From assembly GCA_009937525.1 (NCBI GenBank), contig JAACFE010000001.1:61000-124999 (forward strand): 64,000 nucleotides of DNA. Reading direction: 5' to 3'. Source of the DNA: Gammaproteobacteria bacterium. GTDB lineage: Bacteria > Pseudomonadota > Gammaproteobacteria > Steroidobacterales > Woeseiaceae. The notes under the pieces are model-generated. The model worked only from the letters and a program-made list of their open reading frames with translations, did not search any database and had not been told where the DNA came from. This document shows, one piece after another, positions 40,411 through 49,830 of the stretch; the first letter of the stretch is position 1; every line of letters starts with the position of its first letter. A program made the position numbers and the translations under genes.

Positions 40411-40686
40411 TTAGCGCTTGAGGACGGCGTGGATAACGCGGTCGTGCTCGAAGTAGACCGTGAAGTCCTGGTATTCCCACCGGGAGATCGGCGGATCGCC
40501 GACCGGCGCCTTCTTCGACACCGGGCTACCGTATTTCGATTCGACCTGCGCCTGCGTCGTGCCGCGCATCGGGCGTGAGCCGTCTTCGCCTGCGCTGATG
40601 CCCGCGGTCTTCAGCGTATCCGCGTTGGCGCCGGCCACCAGGCCCAGGGCCAGACCGAGGATTGTGAGTAAACGCAGCTTATGCAT
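40411..40686 (-). CDS. small secreted protein, BamE/SmpA-like length and layout, unknown function
   Basis: A 91-residue protein with a signal peptide (HKLRLLTILGLALGLVAGANA) and a mature part of ~68 residues. The mature part contains RGTTQAQVESKYGSP followed by ISRWEYQDFTVYFEHDRVIHAVLKR. The pattern 'T..QVe...G.P..........W.Y......f....v' recalls the BamE/OmlA fold, but there is no lipobox. I chose the ATG at 40686, with GGAGAGGG upstream. A clear terminator follows, so this is a single-gene unit next to mfd. Confidence 0.7.
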   Translation of the reverse strand: MHKLRLLTILGLALGLVAGANADTLKTAGISAGEDGSRPMRGTTQAQVESKYGSPVSKKAPVGDPPISRWEYQDFTVYFEHDRVIHAVLKR

Positions 40687-40861
40687 GATCCCTCTCCAAG
40701 TGCTTGCCGAAGCAATATAGCACCGGTAGCCGGGCCAAAAAACAGGATCGATGTCCGATTGCGGCCGCAGGCGACGGCAAAACGCCGGTATTGAGAACTG
40801 TGTCACAGTCTGGACGCGCCCGGACGGCGTGAACCAGCGCCCGATGATTGTGGTTTAATGC

Positions 40862-42109
40862 GTGGCGATGATCAGTCCCGTCGAACTCTTTATCGGGCTT
40901 CGCTACCTGCGGGCGAAGCGCCGCACACGTTTCGTCTCCTTCATAACGCTCATTTCGCTGATCGGGATTGCGCTCGGTGTTGCGGCGCTGATCGTCATTC
41001 TTTCGGTGATGAACGGTTTCGAGGGCGAACTGCGCAGCCGGCTGCTGAGCATGTCGGCGCACGGCTTCGTGACGGGCAGCGACGGCGTGACCAGCGACTG
41101 GCGCCAGCTCGTCCGCGACGTGGAAGCCGAGGAGGGCGTTGCCGCCGCGGCGCCCGTCGTCGAACTCGAGGGCATGATCCAGTCCGGCCGCGACCTCCGA
41201 GCCGTCATCGTGCACGGCATCGACCCCGAGTACGAACAGCGCCTGTCGGGTGACGTTTTCAACCTCGTCGAGGGTGAGCTGTCGACATTGCAGCCCGGCA
41301 GCCGCGGCATCATCCTGGGTCGGGTGCTCGCGTATGACCTGGGCTCGCGAATCGGCGACGGCGTCGTCCTGCTGATACCACGTCCTGCCGGTGACGGAAC
41401 CATGGAGCCGGTGCTCGAGCGCTTCGTCATGACCGGCGTCTTCGAGGCGGGACTGCAGGATCACGACAGCATTCTCGCCCTGGTCAATACGCGCGATGCG
41501 GCGGATATTCTCGGGCTGGGAGACGAGGCCACTGCCGTTCGTTTCCGCGCCGACGATGTCATGGCCGCGCCGGTCGTATCGCAGAAGCTGGCGCAGCGTA
41601 TCGGCGGAGTGACCGCCAGCGACTGGACCGTCGAGAATGCGAGCTACTTCCGGGCGATCCGGCTCGAGAAGATGATGATGTCGCTGATCCTGTCGCTGAT
41701 CATCGGCGTTGCAGCGTTCAACATCGTCGCCAGCCTCGTGATGGTCGTTACGGACAAGACCAACGATATTGCGATCCTCAGAACGCTGGGCATGGGCCCC
41801 AACGGCGTCGTTCGCGTATTCTTCGTACAGGGCGCGATGATCGGCTGGGCCGGCGTGCTGGTGGGTGTGCTGCTCGGCATCGTCCTTGCGATCAACGTGC
41901 CCGTGATCGTGCCCGTACTCGAACAGCTTTTCGGTTTCCAGATCATGCCGGGTGACGTCTACTACGTCACGCGTATTCCGTCGGAACTCGAGTGGCCCGA
42001 CGTCACGGTAATTTCGATTGCCGCATTCCTGCTGACATCGCTCGCCACGCTGTATCCGGCGAGGCGAGCGGCCCTCGTCAATCCGGCTGCGGCGCTGAGG
42101 TACGAGTAG
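40862..42109 (+). CDS. lolC: lipoprotein-releasing ABC transporter permease LolC
   Basis: Inner-membrane permease that extracts lipoproteins from the inner membrane and hands them to LolA. The 415 residues have one N-terminal helix (FVSFITLISLIGIALGVAALIVILSVMNGFEGELR), a large periplasmic MacB-like domain and three C-terminal helices. The paired gene at 42114 has the same length. The start may be GTG 40862 or ATG 40868. LolC versus LolE is assigned by similarity of the N-terminus to E. coli LolC. Confidence 0.93.
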   Translation: MAMISPVELFIGLRYLRAKRRTRFVSFITLISLIGIALGVAALIVILSVMNGFEGELRSRLLSMSAHGFVTGSDGVTSDWRQLVRDVEAEEGVAAAAPVVELEGMIQSGRDLRAVIVHGIDPEYEQRLSGDVFNLVEGELSTLQPGSRGIILGRVLAYDLGSRIGDGVVLLIPRPAGDGTMEPVLERFVMTGVFEAGLQDHDSILALVNTRDAADILGLGDEATAVRFRADDVMAAPVVSQKLAQRIGGVTASDWTVENASYFRAIRLEKMMMSLILSLIIGVAAFNIVASLVMVVTDKTNDIAILRTLGMGPNGVVRVFFVQGAMIGWAGVLVGVLLGIVLAINVPVIVPVLEQLFGFQIMPGDVYYVTRIPSELEWPDVTVISIAAFLLTSLATLYPARRAALVNPAAALRYE

Positions 42110-42113
42110 CTTC

Positions 42114-43361
42114 ATGGCCGAACGTTACGAAACCTGGATCGGCAGCCGTTACGTGCGCTCGCGCAGCGCCAACAGTTTCGTGTCGCTGATCTCGGCGATC
42201 TCGATGCTCGGCATCGCGATCGCGGTATCTGTACTGATCATCGTGTTATCGGTTGTCAACGGCTTCGAGCGCGAACTAAAGGACCGCCTGCTGGCGATGA
42301 CCGCGCACGCGAGCATCGAAGGTGTCGAGGGCGAACTCGAGGGCTGGCAGGACCTGCAGGCCACGGCGGCCCGGAATCCCCGGGTCACCGCATCGTCGCC
42401 TTACGTGAGCGGCCAGGCGCTGATGGTCTTCGGCGAACGGCTGAGCGGGGCTGAGATCCGCGGCATCGATCCGTCGCAGGAAGATGCCGTATCGGGCGTG
42501 GCGCAGCTGATGCTCGACGGCGAACTGGCCGGCCTCGAGCCGGGCGAGTTCAACATCGTGCTTGGCGTTGAGCTGGCGCGAGAGCTGCAGGTCGGCATGG
42601 GAGACAAGGTGACGGTGACGCTTGCCGAGGGCATCGTGACACCCGCCGGTGTCGTGCCCAGGACCAAGCGATTCACGGTGAGCGGAATCTATCGCGTCGG
42701 CATGTACGAGTTCGACCGCCGGCTCGCGTTCATCAATATCGGTGATGCGCAGAAGCTGTATCGCAAGAGAGACGCGGTGACCGGCGTCAGGCTGTCGGTC
42801 ACGGAGATTTTCGATGCCAACGCAATCGTTCGGGAAGTCGCGCTCGAACACGGTGCACTGGTACTGATCAGCGACTGGACCCGCCGCCATGTCAATTTCT
42901 TTCGCTCGATCCAGATCACCAAGTCGATTCTGTTCGTCATCCTGTTGCTGGTTGTCGCCGTTGCCGCCTTCAATATCGTCTCCACCCTGGTCATGGTGGT
43001 GAAGGAGAAACAGGCGGACATTGCCATCCTGCGCACCGTGGGTGCGCGTCCCTCGAGTATCCTCAGGATCTTCGTGACGCAGGGCAGCGTCATCGGTATC
43101 GTCGGTACGCTGGCCGGCGTCTTGTTCGGCGTATTGCTCGCGATGAACCTGGAGACCGTTGTGACTCAACTCGAGGCGATATTCGGCATCAAGTTCCTTG
43201 CGGCGGACGTGTATTTCATCAGCGACCTGCCGTCGGAACTGCGCGTCGCAGATGTCGCGAGAATCGCGTCCATCGCACTGGTCCTGGCACTCGTATCGAC
43301 GCTCTACCCGGCGTGGGTCGCTGCGAAAACCGCACCGGCGGAGGCGCTGCGCTATGACTGA
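42114..43361 (+). CDS. lolE: lipoprotein-releasing ABC transporter permease LolE
   Basis: Second permease of the LolCDE complex, 415 residues with the same four-helix layout and [12 protein letters not shown] after helix 1. It follows lolC by four bases and overlaps lolD by eight. The gene order is C-E-D, unlike the C-D-E order of E. coli. Confidence 0.92.
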   Translation: MAERYETWIGSRYVRSRSANSFVSLISAISMLGIAIAVSVLIIVLSVVNGFERELKDRLLAMTAHASIEGVEGELEGWQDLQATAARNPRVTASSPYVSGQALMVFGERLSGAEIRGIDPSQEDAVSGVAQLMLDGELAGLEPGEFNIVLGVELARELQVGMGDKVTVTLAEGIVTPAGVVPRTKRFTVSGIYRVGMYEFDRRLAFINIGDAQKLYRKRDAVTGVRLSVTEIFDANAIVREVALEHGALVLISDWTRRHVNFFRSIQITKSILFVILLLVVAVAAFNIVSTLVMVVKEKQADIAILRTVGARPSSILRIFVTQGSVIGIVGTLAGVLFGVLLAMNLETVVTQLEAIFGIKFLAADVYFISDLPSELRVADVARIASIALVLALVSTLYPAWVAAKTAPAEALRYD

Positions 43362-44046
43362 CGGCAAGCGCAGCGTGCTGGAATGCCGCGGTGTGGTGCG
43401 GCGCTTCAGGGAGGGTGATTCGGTGCTCGAAGTCCTCCGGGGCGTGGATCTGGAAGTGGCGCCGGCCGAGCGCGTAGCCATCATCGGCGCGTCAGGCTCC
43501 GGCAAGACGACGCTCCTGCAGATCATGGGCGGGCTCGATGATCCCGACGAGGGTGTCGTGCTCGTTGACGGTGTGGCGATGCACGGCGGAGACGAGAAAG
43601 CGAAAGGCGACCTGCGCAATCGGTATATCGGTTTCGTGTACCAGTTTCATCACCTGTTGCCGGAATTCACGGCCGAGGAAAACGTCGCGATGCCCTTACT
43701 CATCCGCCGCGAGACCATGGCAGATGCGCTCGGCAAAGCCCGCGATCTCCTCGGGCGGGTCGGGCTCGGCGAACGCCTGACTCACAAACCCGGTGAACTG
43801 TCGGGAGGCGAGCGCCAGCGCGCGGCCGTGGCGCGCGCGCTCATCACCCGGCCGCAGCTGGTACTCGCCGACGAGCCTACCGGTAACCTCGATGCGGGCA
43901 ACGGCGAGCACGTGCTAAAGCTCATGCTGGAACTGAACCGCGAGATGCGTACCAGCCTCGTCATCGTTACGCACGATCATTCGATCGCGAATCGCATGGA
44001 TCGCGTCCTCGTCCTGGAGGACGGGCGGCTGGTCGAGCGGGCCTAG
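43354..44046 (+). CDS. lolD: lipoprotein-releasing ABC transporter ATPase LolD
   Basis: ATPase that powers LolC/LolE. The ATG at 43354 overlaps lolE and gives 230 residues. Walker A is GASGSGKTT (45-53), the Q-loop is in [19 protein letters not shown], the signature is LSGGERQR, Walker B is [12 protein letters not shown] and the switch His is in VTHD. The longer frame back to 43198 lies inside lolE and is not used. Confidence 0.96.
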   Translation: MTDGKRSVLECRGVVRRFREGDSVLEVLRGVDLEVAPAERVAIIGASGSGKTTLLQIMGGLDDPDEGVVLVDGVAMHGGDEKAKGDLRNRYIGFVYQFHHLLPEFTAEENVAMPLLIRRETMADALGKARDLLGRVGLGERLTHKPGELSGGERQRAAVARALITRPQLVLADEPTGNLDAGNGEHVLKLMLELNREMRTSLVIVTHDHSIANRMDRVLVLEDGRLVERA

Positions 44047-44047
44047 C

Positions 44048-44575
44048 TCAGGTTTCCCGGTCCTGCCGTTGCCGTCGCTTGCGGCTCTTGTACTGGCCGA
44101 GTGAGCTGCGCCAGATGAGGTCGAGCGTGACGTAAGAAACGAGCGCCGCAGCCGAGCCCAGCAGCAGGCACCCGAGCAGCATCGGCTGCCAGATGGTCAC
44201 GAAGGTCTGCGTTACCCAGTCGAACGACATCTCCATGTCGAAGGGCTTCTGCTCTGCGCCGAGCAACCAGGCCCCGAAGCGGTAAGCAAAGAAATACATC
44301 GGCCCCATCGTCAGCGGATTGCTGATGAACGTCGTCAGCGCCGCGATCGGGATATTGACCCGCAACGCCAGTGCCGCGAACGCAGCCCAGAGCGGGTGTC
44401 CCGGAAACGGCATGAACGCGAAAAACGCCCCCAATGCAACTGCGGGCACCACGTTCTTGCGGCGTACCGCCCACAGGCGATGGTCATGCATCAGGTGGCG
44501 GAACGGTGCGAGGAACCACTTCTCCCCGTATTCGTGGCGTTTGAATGCGAACTTCCTGAAAAAGCGTCTTGGCAT
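44048..44575 (-). CDS. DUF2062 membrane protein
   Basis: A 175-residue protein with a basic N-terminus (PRRFFRKFAFKRHEYGEKWFLAPFRHLMHDHRLWAVRRKNV). The family motif ALGAFFAFMPFPGHPLWAAFAALALRVNIPIAALTTFISNPLTMGPMYFFAYRFG follows, with three to four membrane segments. Function is unknown. The ATG at 44575 has GGAAG upstream. It is convergent with lolD (one base apart) and divergent from comEC. Confidence 0.88.
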   Translation of the reverse strand: MPRRFFRKFAFKRHEYGEKWFLAPFRHLMHDHRLWAVRRKNVVPAVALGAFFAFMPFPGHPLWAAFAALALRVNIPIAALTTFISNPLTMGPMYFFAYRFGAWLLGAEQKPFDMEMSFDWVTQTFVTIWQPMLLGCLLLGSAAALVSYVTLDLIWRSSLGQYKSRKRRQRQDRET

Positions 44576-44642
44576 TCGTCGTCGCTTCCGATTACCTGAG
44601 TGGGGTGATCCCCGAGTCGCCGGTCGATGCAATAACCACGCG

Positions 44643-46940
44643 ATGATCAGATCCTGCTTGAGCCTGCTGGCAGGCGCTTACGCGCTGCACTTTACCAGCT
44701 TTGTCTCCGTTTACGGTCTACTTCTCGCGGCGGTATTCGGTGCCGCCGTCGCGTTCGTGGCCGGCGGCCGCCGGGCCGCGGCCTGGTTTGTCGCCGGGTT
44801 CGTCCTGTTCGCCCTGCACACGGTGCAGGTCGTCGGTTCGCGGCTGCCGGCACGGTTCGAAGGCGACAGCATATTGACGGTATTGCAGGTCGCCGATTTT
44901 CCCCGCGAGAGGGGTGAGACGACCAGCTTCCTGGCCCGCCCCGTTGACGACCCGAGAATTCCGCCGACGGTGCGTCTGAGCTGGTACGACGCTGCCGAAC
45001 GTCCGGAAATCGGCGACGTCTGGCAGCTCGAGGTGCGGCTGCGGAGACCACGTGGCACGAGCAATCCCGGCGTGTTCGACTACGAAACCTGGCTCTTCCG
45101 CGAGCGCCTCGGCGCGACGGGGTATGTCGTCAACGGGCATCGCAACCGGCGGCTCCAGCAGGCAACGGGTCATTCGGTCGACCAGCTGCGACAGCGCATC
45201 GTCCGACGGCTGGAGTCGATCCTCGGGGATGCGGACACGGCGGCGGTCGTTGCCGCGATTTCGGTCGGCGCGCGGCACGGCATCACCGCGGAGCAATGGC
45301 AGCGATACGCGCAATCCGGGACCAGCCATCTCATGGCCATCTCGGGGCTGCACGTCGGCCTGGCGGCGACAGCCGGGTGGTTCCTGGTTGTCGTGGGCTG
45401 TGGGGCGCTGCGCCTCGGCGGCAATCACCTCAAGATCGCATGGCTGGCTTCCCTGGTACTGGCTGGCGGCTATGCCTGCCTGTCCGGCTACGCAGTGCCA
45501 GCGAGACGTGCAACCCTGATGTTGTTGTTGCTGGTGCTCGCACTCCTGTCGTCACGGGAACCGCGACCGTTCGCGGTTCTCGCCGCGGCCTGTATTGCGG
45601 TGGTGGCGCAGGATCCGCTCGCGACCCTGGCGCCCGGTTTCCAGCTGTCGTTTACGGCCGTCCTGTTGTTGCTCTGGTTCGCGCAGCGCCGGGCCGTCGT
45701 ACCGGGATACTCGAGGACCGCGCGATTCGCGCGCGGTGTCATTCAGCTCGCGGCAGTACAGGTATTCCTGCTGTTCGGTCTGCTGCCGCTGACGATCACG
45801 AACTTCGGTCGCCTCTCGTTCGTCGCTCCGCTGGTCAATTTTGCCGCCGTGCCCCTGTTCAGCGTCGTGACGGTGCCGCTCGCGCTCGCGGGCGTGTTGC
45901 TCGACGGTCCCCTGGCCGTCGTCGGCGATATGGCTCTGCGCGCCTCGGGCGCAAGTATCTCCATGCTGCGATGGATCATCGAGCGTGCGCTTTCGATTCC
46001 CTACGGCGCCGTGAGCACGCCGTTGATCGACGGCACAGGCAGCCTTTGTCTTGCGCTTGCCGGTGCCTGGGCCGCACTGCCGAGAGGCTGGCCCGGCCGC
46101 CGAGTCGCATGGCTGGCAACCGTCGTGCTCGTGACGAACCGGGTGGATCCTCCGCCCGACAATTGTCTCGATGTGCGCGTGCTCGACGTGGGGCAAGGCC
46201 TTGCCGTCGTCCTGCGAACCCGGCAACGGACGATGCTGTACGACACCGGCGCGTCGTATCCCGGCGGCAGCGATATGGCGACCCGCGTGGTATTGCCTTA
46301 TCTCTCGGCCCAGGGCATTCAGGAGATCGACCGCCTCGTCGTCTCCCACTCCGATATCGATCACTCGGGCGGCACAGCGGCGGTGCTTGCCGGCATCGGC
46401 GTCCCGCGCGTGCTGGCCGGGGAACCCCACATGCTGAGCCATCGGACGGCCCTGGCCTGCAGGCGAGGCCAGGCCTGGCGCTGGGACGGCGTAGTGTTCC
46501 GGGTACTGCACCCGCCCGCGAATGCGAAACGCGCTGGCAACGATGCGTCCTGCGTCATACTCGTCGAAGCGGGGGACGCGCGCCTGCTGCTGACCGGCGA
46601 TATCGAGGCCGGCGTCGAACAGGCGATCGTCGGTATCGGCGGCTCACGCCGTGTCGACGCCGTTCTCGTTCCTCACCACGGCAGTACCACGTCGTCGAGT
46701 ATCGCTTTCGTGACAGCCCTGTCGGCGGACCTTGCACTCGTGTCGGCCGGGCACCGGAACCGCTGGGGCCTGCCGCGTCCCGAGGTCGTGCGGCGCTGGC
46801 AGGATGCCGGTGCGACCGTGCTGGTCACCGCGCATGACGGAGCGATCGGAGTCCGGCTTTGCGACGGGGCCGGAATCGTTCGACTGTCGACGGAACGTCA
46901 GCAAAGGCGCAGGATGTGGCACGAGCCCGAGGTTCCCTGA
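44643..46940 (+). CDS. comEC: DNA internalization protein ComEC/Rec2
   Basis: Inner-membrane channel for single-stranded DNA during natural transformation. The ATG at 44643 gives 765 residues. A hydrophobic DUF4131 N-terminus with OB-like domain is followed by the Competence domain with many helices (SGTSHLMAISGLHVGLAAT). The C-terminal metallo-beta-lactamase domain shows SHSDIDHSGG and VPHHGSTTSSS. This suggests a capacity for DNA uptake, although pilus genes are not in the window. Confidence 0.93.
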   Translation: MIRSCLSLLAGAYALHFTSFVSVYGLLLAAVFGAAVAFVAGGRRAAAWFVAGFVLFALHTVQVVGSRLPARFEGDSILTVLQVADFPRERGETTSFLARPVDDPRIPPTVRLSWYDAAERPEIGDVWQLEVRLRRPRGTSNPGVFDYETWLFRERLGATGYVVNGHRNRRLQQATGHSVDQLRQRIVRRLESILGDADTAAVVAAISVGARHGITAEQWQRYAQSGTSHLMAISGLHVGLAATAGWFLVVVGCGALRLGGNHLKIAWLASLVLAGGYACLSGYAVPARRATLMLLLLVLALLSSREPRPFAVLAAACIAVVAQDPLATLAPGFQLSFTAVLLLLWFAQRRAVVPGYSRTARFARGVIQLAAVQVFLLFGLLPLTITNFGRLSFVAPLVNFAAVPLFSVVTVPLALAGVLLDGPLAVVGDMALRASGASISMLRWIIERALSIPYGAVSTPLIDGTGSLCLALAGAWAALPRGWPGRRVAWLATVVLVTNRVDPPPDNCLDVRVLDVGQGLAVVLRTRQRTMLYDTGASYPGGSDMATRVVLPYLSAQGIQEIDRLVVSHSDIDHSGGTAAVLAGIGVPRVLAGEPHMLSHRTALACRRGQAWRWDGVVFRVLHPPANAKRAGNDASCVILVEAGDARLLLTGDIEAGVEQAIVGIGGSRRVDAVLVPHHGSTTSSSIAFVTALSADLALVSAGHRNRWGLPRPEVVRRWQDAGATVLVTAHDGAIGVRLCDGAGIVRLSTERQQRRRMWHEPEVP

Positions 46941-46999
46941 GCGGGGAGAATTTTCGATCCCGGCGCTGTATATTTCATTTTTCCTCCGAGTCCGACTGT

Positions 47000-47620
47000 A
47001 TGGTTGAAATCGTCAAATCCGGTGGCTGGCTGATGGCGCCGATCATCCTGTGCGCCATTATCGCCCTCGGCATCATTCTGGAGCGCTTCTGGACATTGCA
47101 GCAGAAGCGCGTGATTCCGGAAGACCTGACCAGCAAGGTCTGGGGCTGGGTGAAGAAGGACCAGCTCGACCAGAAGCAGATCCAGAGCTTGCACCAGGGT
47201 TCGCCGCTGGGGCAGATTCTCGCGGCCGGGCTCATCAATCGCGACCGCGATCGTGCGGTGATGAAGGACAGCATCGAGGACACCGGGCGCCACGTTGTGC
47301 ACGAACTCGAACGCTACCTCGAGACACTCGGCACAGTTGCCGCCATTACTCCTCTCCTCGGACTGCTGGGCACGGTCATCGGGATGGTGAAGGTATTCAC
47401 CGCGATTACCACGCACGGCGTAGGTAATCCGACGGCGCTGGCTGGCGGCATCGCAGAGGCGCTGATCACGACGGCGGCCGGGCTGACTGTCGCGATACCG
47501 GCACTGATCGGTTATCGCTACTATCGGAGCCGCGTCGATACGCTGGTCGTCGACATGGAGAAGGAAGCCATCAAGCTCGTCGAGGCGCTGCACCGGCGAC
47601 AGCAGAAGGGCGGCGAATGA
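47000..47620 (+). CDS. exbB: ExbB/TolQ-family proton channel protein
   Basis: A 206-residue MotA/TolQ/ExbB protein that forms a proton-driven motor with the ExbD partner. Helix 1 is SGGWLMAPIILCAIIALGIILERFW. The conserved pair of helices contains GTVAAITPLLGLLGTVIGMVKVF and GGIAEALITTAAGLTVAIPALIGYRYY. The ATG at 47000 is preferred over the longer frame. Its location between comEC and msbA is common in pseudomonads; which outer-membrane transporter it powers is unknown. Confidence 0.92.
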   Translation: MVEIVKSGGWLMAPIILCAIIALGIILERFWTLQQKRVIPEDLTSKVWGWVKKDQLDQKQIQSLHQGSPLGQILAAGLINRDRDRAVMKDSIEDTGRHVVHELERYLETLGTVAAITPLLGLLGTVIGMVKVFTAITTHGVGNPTALAGGIAEALITTAAGLTVAIPALIGYRYYRSRVDTLVVDMEKEAIKLVEALHRRQQKGGE

Positions 47621-48042
47621 GGCTCAGCGTCCGGCCGAAAACACAGCCCGAGGTCAACCTGACCTCTCTGATCGACGTCGTGCTGTTGTTGCTGATCTTC
47701 TTCATGGTATCGACAAGTTTCGTGAAGCAGTCGCAGATCCAGTTGCGTCTGCCGGAGGCAGACAGCCCCGCGATCGTCGAGGAGACGCCGGACCAGATCG
47801 ACATCATGATTACCGAAGTCGGAACCTATTTCGTCAACGGCCGCGAACTGATCAACACGCGGCCCGAGACGATCCGCAATGCGCTGCAGAAGATATCCGG
47901 CGGCAATAATCAGCTGCCGCTGACGATCAGCGCCGACGCCAATGCCAAGCACCAGTATGTGGTGACGGCCATGGATGTCGCCGGCCGTCTGGGATTCACG
48001 CAGATCAATATCGCAACCGTTAACGATACGGCCGACGACTAG
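47617..48042 (+). CDS. exbD: ExbD/TolR-family protein
   Basis: A 141-residue partner of ExbB with one N-terminal helix carrying the proton-binding Asp (VNLTSLIDVVLLLLIFFMV) and a periplasmic domain. It overlaps exbB by four bases. The segment before the helix (RPKTQPEVNLT) is typical. Confidence 0.93.
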   Translation: MRLSVRPKTQPEVNLTSLIDVVLLLLIFFMVSTSFVKQSQIQLRLPEADSPAIVEETPDQIDIMITEVGTYFVNGRELINTRPETIRNALQKISGGNNQLPLTISADANAKHQYVVTAMDVAGRLGFTQINIATVNDTADD

Positions 48043-48062
48043 GCGCAGACGGGAGACCACCC

Positions 48063-49820
48063 ATCGCCGAAAGCACGCCAACTGACCGGGATACCGCCGT
48101 TATCTACAGGCGCCTGTGGCGTTACGTCCTGCCGCACAAGGGGATCGGACTCGTCGCCGTGATCGGCATGGCTGCAACCGCGCTGATCGAGGCAAGTCTC
48201 GTTTACCTGCTGGAGCCCCTCATGGACGAGGCGCTGGTTGCGAAGAATCTCGATACAGCAAAATGGCTGCCGATCGCGTTCATTGCGATCTTTATCGCCC
48301 GCGGCATTGCAGGTTTTGCGACCGAAGCGTCGCTGGGCTGGATCGGCCGCAGCGTCATCAGTTCGCTGCGCCGGGAAGTCTTCAGCAAGTTTCTTACCCT
48401 GCCGGCCAGGTTCTTCGACGATCGGACGGTCGGGCCGTTACTGTCGCGCATGACCTATAACGTCGAGATGGTCGCGGAATCTGTAACGAGTGTCGTCACG
48501 ATCGGCATTCGCGACGTGTTGACTGTCTTCGCGGCATTCGGCGTCATGCTGATTCAAAGCCCGAGGCTGACGGTGTTCGTCGTCATACTCTTCCCGGTCA
48601 TCGCCCTGTTGATCAGGGTGCTCGGAATTGCATTCCGGCGTTACAGCAATCGCATCCAGGATTCCGTGGGCGAGGTTACGCAGGTAACGGAAGAAATCGT
48701 GCGCGGCAACTGGGTCGTCAAGATGTTCGGCGGTTATGACTACGAGCGCGATCGCCTGGGCGAGGTTGACGAAAGGAATCGCAGACAGAATCTCAAGCTG
48801 ATCCGGGTCCGGTCGATGGGGGTCGCCGTCACGCAGACGATCTTCGGTTTCGGCGTCGCGCTGGTCATATACATGGCGAGCCGCGAGTCGCTGGAGGGCA
48901 ACCTGACGGCCGGCCAGTTCATCTCCTTTTTCAGCGCCATGATGCTCATGCTGCAGCCGGTCCGCCGCATCACCAACGTAAATGCCACACTGCAGCGCGG
49001 TGTCGCGGGGGCAGACAGCCTGTTCTCGATCATGGACGAACCCGATGAGATCGATACGGGGACCGTCGAGAAGAACGATATTCGAGGTGAAGTCGAATTT
49101 CGAAACGTCAGTTTCGGTTACGGTCGAGACGACGGGCCGGTACTGAACGATATCTCCGTTTCGGTAGAAGCAGGACAGACGCTCGCCATCGTCGGCCATT
49201 CCGGCAGCGGCAAGTCTACGCTCGTAAGCCTCCTGCCACGTTTTTACGAGGTGAGTTCCGGCGATATCCTGCTCGACGGCATATCGATCCGTGATTACAA
49301 ACTCTCCAATCTGCGTGACAACATCAGCCTGGTCAGCCAGGACGTGGTCCTGTTCAACGACACCATAGCCAACAACCTCGCTTACGGGGAACTTCGCCGG
49401 CACTCGCGCGACGAGCTGATAAGGGCTGCCGAAGCTGCCCATGTGATGGACTTCGCGAGCGAGCTGCCGAAAGGGCTCGACACCATGGTTGGCGATCGCG
49501 GAGCGCTGTTGTCCGGCGGACAGAAGCAGCGGGTTGCGATCGGCAGGGCATTGCTGAAGGACGCGCCGATTCTCATCCTTGACGAGGCGACATCGGCACT
49601 GGACTCGAAGTCGGAACGGCATATCCAGGAGGGCCTCGCGGAACTCATGAAGAATCGGACGACGCTCGTTATCGCGCACAGGCTGTCGACGGTAGAGAAC
49701 GCGGATCGCATCATCGTCCTCGATGCGGGCCGTATCGTTGAATCGGGAACTCATGCGGAATTGCTCGCGGCGGGCGGCCATTACGCGGCGCTTTACCGGA
49801 TGCAGTTCAGCGAGCAATGA
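48063..49820 (+). CDS. msbA: lipid A export ATP-binding/permease MsbA, probable AUC start
   Basis: Flips lipid A-core across the inner membrane. From ATC 48063 the product is 585 residues, matching MsbA (~582). The N-terminus AESTPTDRDTAVIYRRLWRYVLPHKG is family-like and includes the segment before helix 1. No ATG, GTG or TTG lies in frame between the stop at 48021 and GTG 48159; starting at 48159 would remove 32 residues. GGGAG sits seven bases before the ATC. The ATPase half has GHSGSGKSTL, LSGGQKQR and ILILDEATSALD. lpxK and kdsB follow. Confidence 0.9.
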   Translation: MAESTPTDRDTAVIYRRLWRYVLPHKGIGLVAVIGMAATALIEASLVYLLEPLMDEALVAKNLDTAKWLPIAFIAIFIARGIAGFATEASLGWIGRSVISSLRREVFSKFLTLPARFFDDRTVGPLLSRMTYNVEMVAESVTSVVTIGIRDVLTVFAAFGVMLIQSPRLTVFVVILFPVIALLIRVLGIAFRRYSNRIQDSVGEVTQVTEEIVRGNWVVKMFGGYDYERDRLGEVDERNRRQNLKLIRVRSMGVAVTQTIFGFGVALVIYMASRESLEGNLTAGQFISFFSAMMLMLQPVRRITNVNATLQRGVAGADSLFSIMDEPDEIDTGTVEKNDIRGEVEFRNVSFGYGRDDGPVLNDISVSVEAGQTLAIVGHSGSGKSTLVSLLPRFYEVSSGDILLDGISIRDYKLSNLRDNISLVSQDVVLFNDTIANNLAYGELRRHSRDELIRAAEAAHVMDFASELPKGLDTMVGDRGALLSGGQKQRVAIGRALLKDAPILILDEATSALDSKSERHIQEGLAELMKNRTTLVIAHRLSTVENADRIIVLDAGRIVESGTHAELLAAGGHYAALYRMQFSEQ

Positions 49821-49830
49821 CCTCGTCCCG

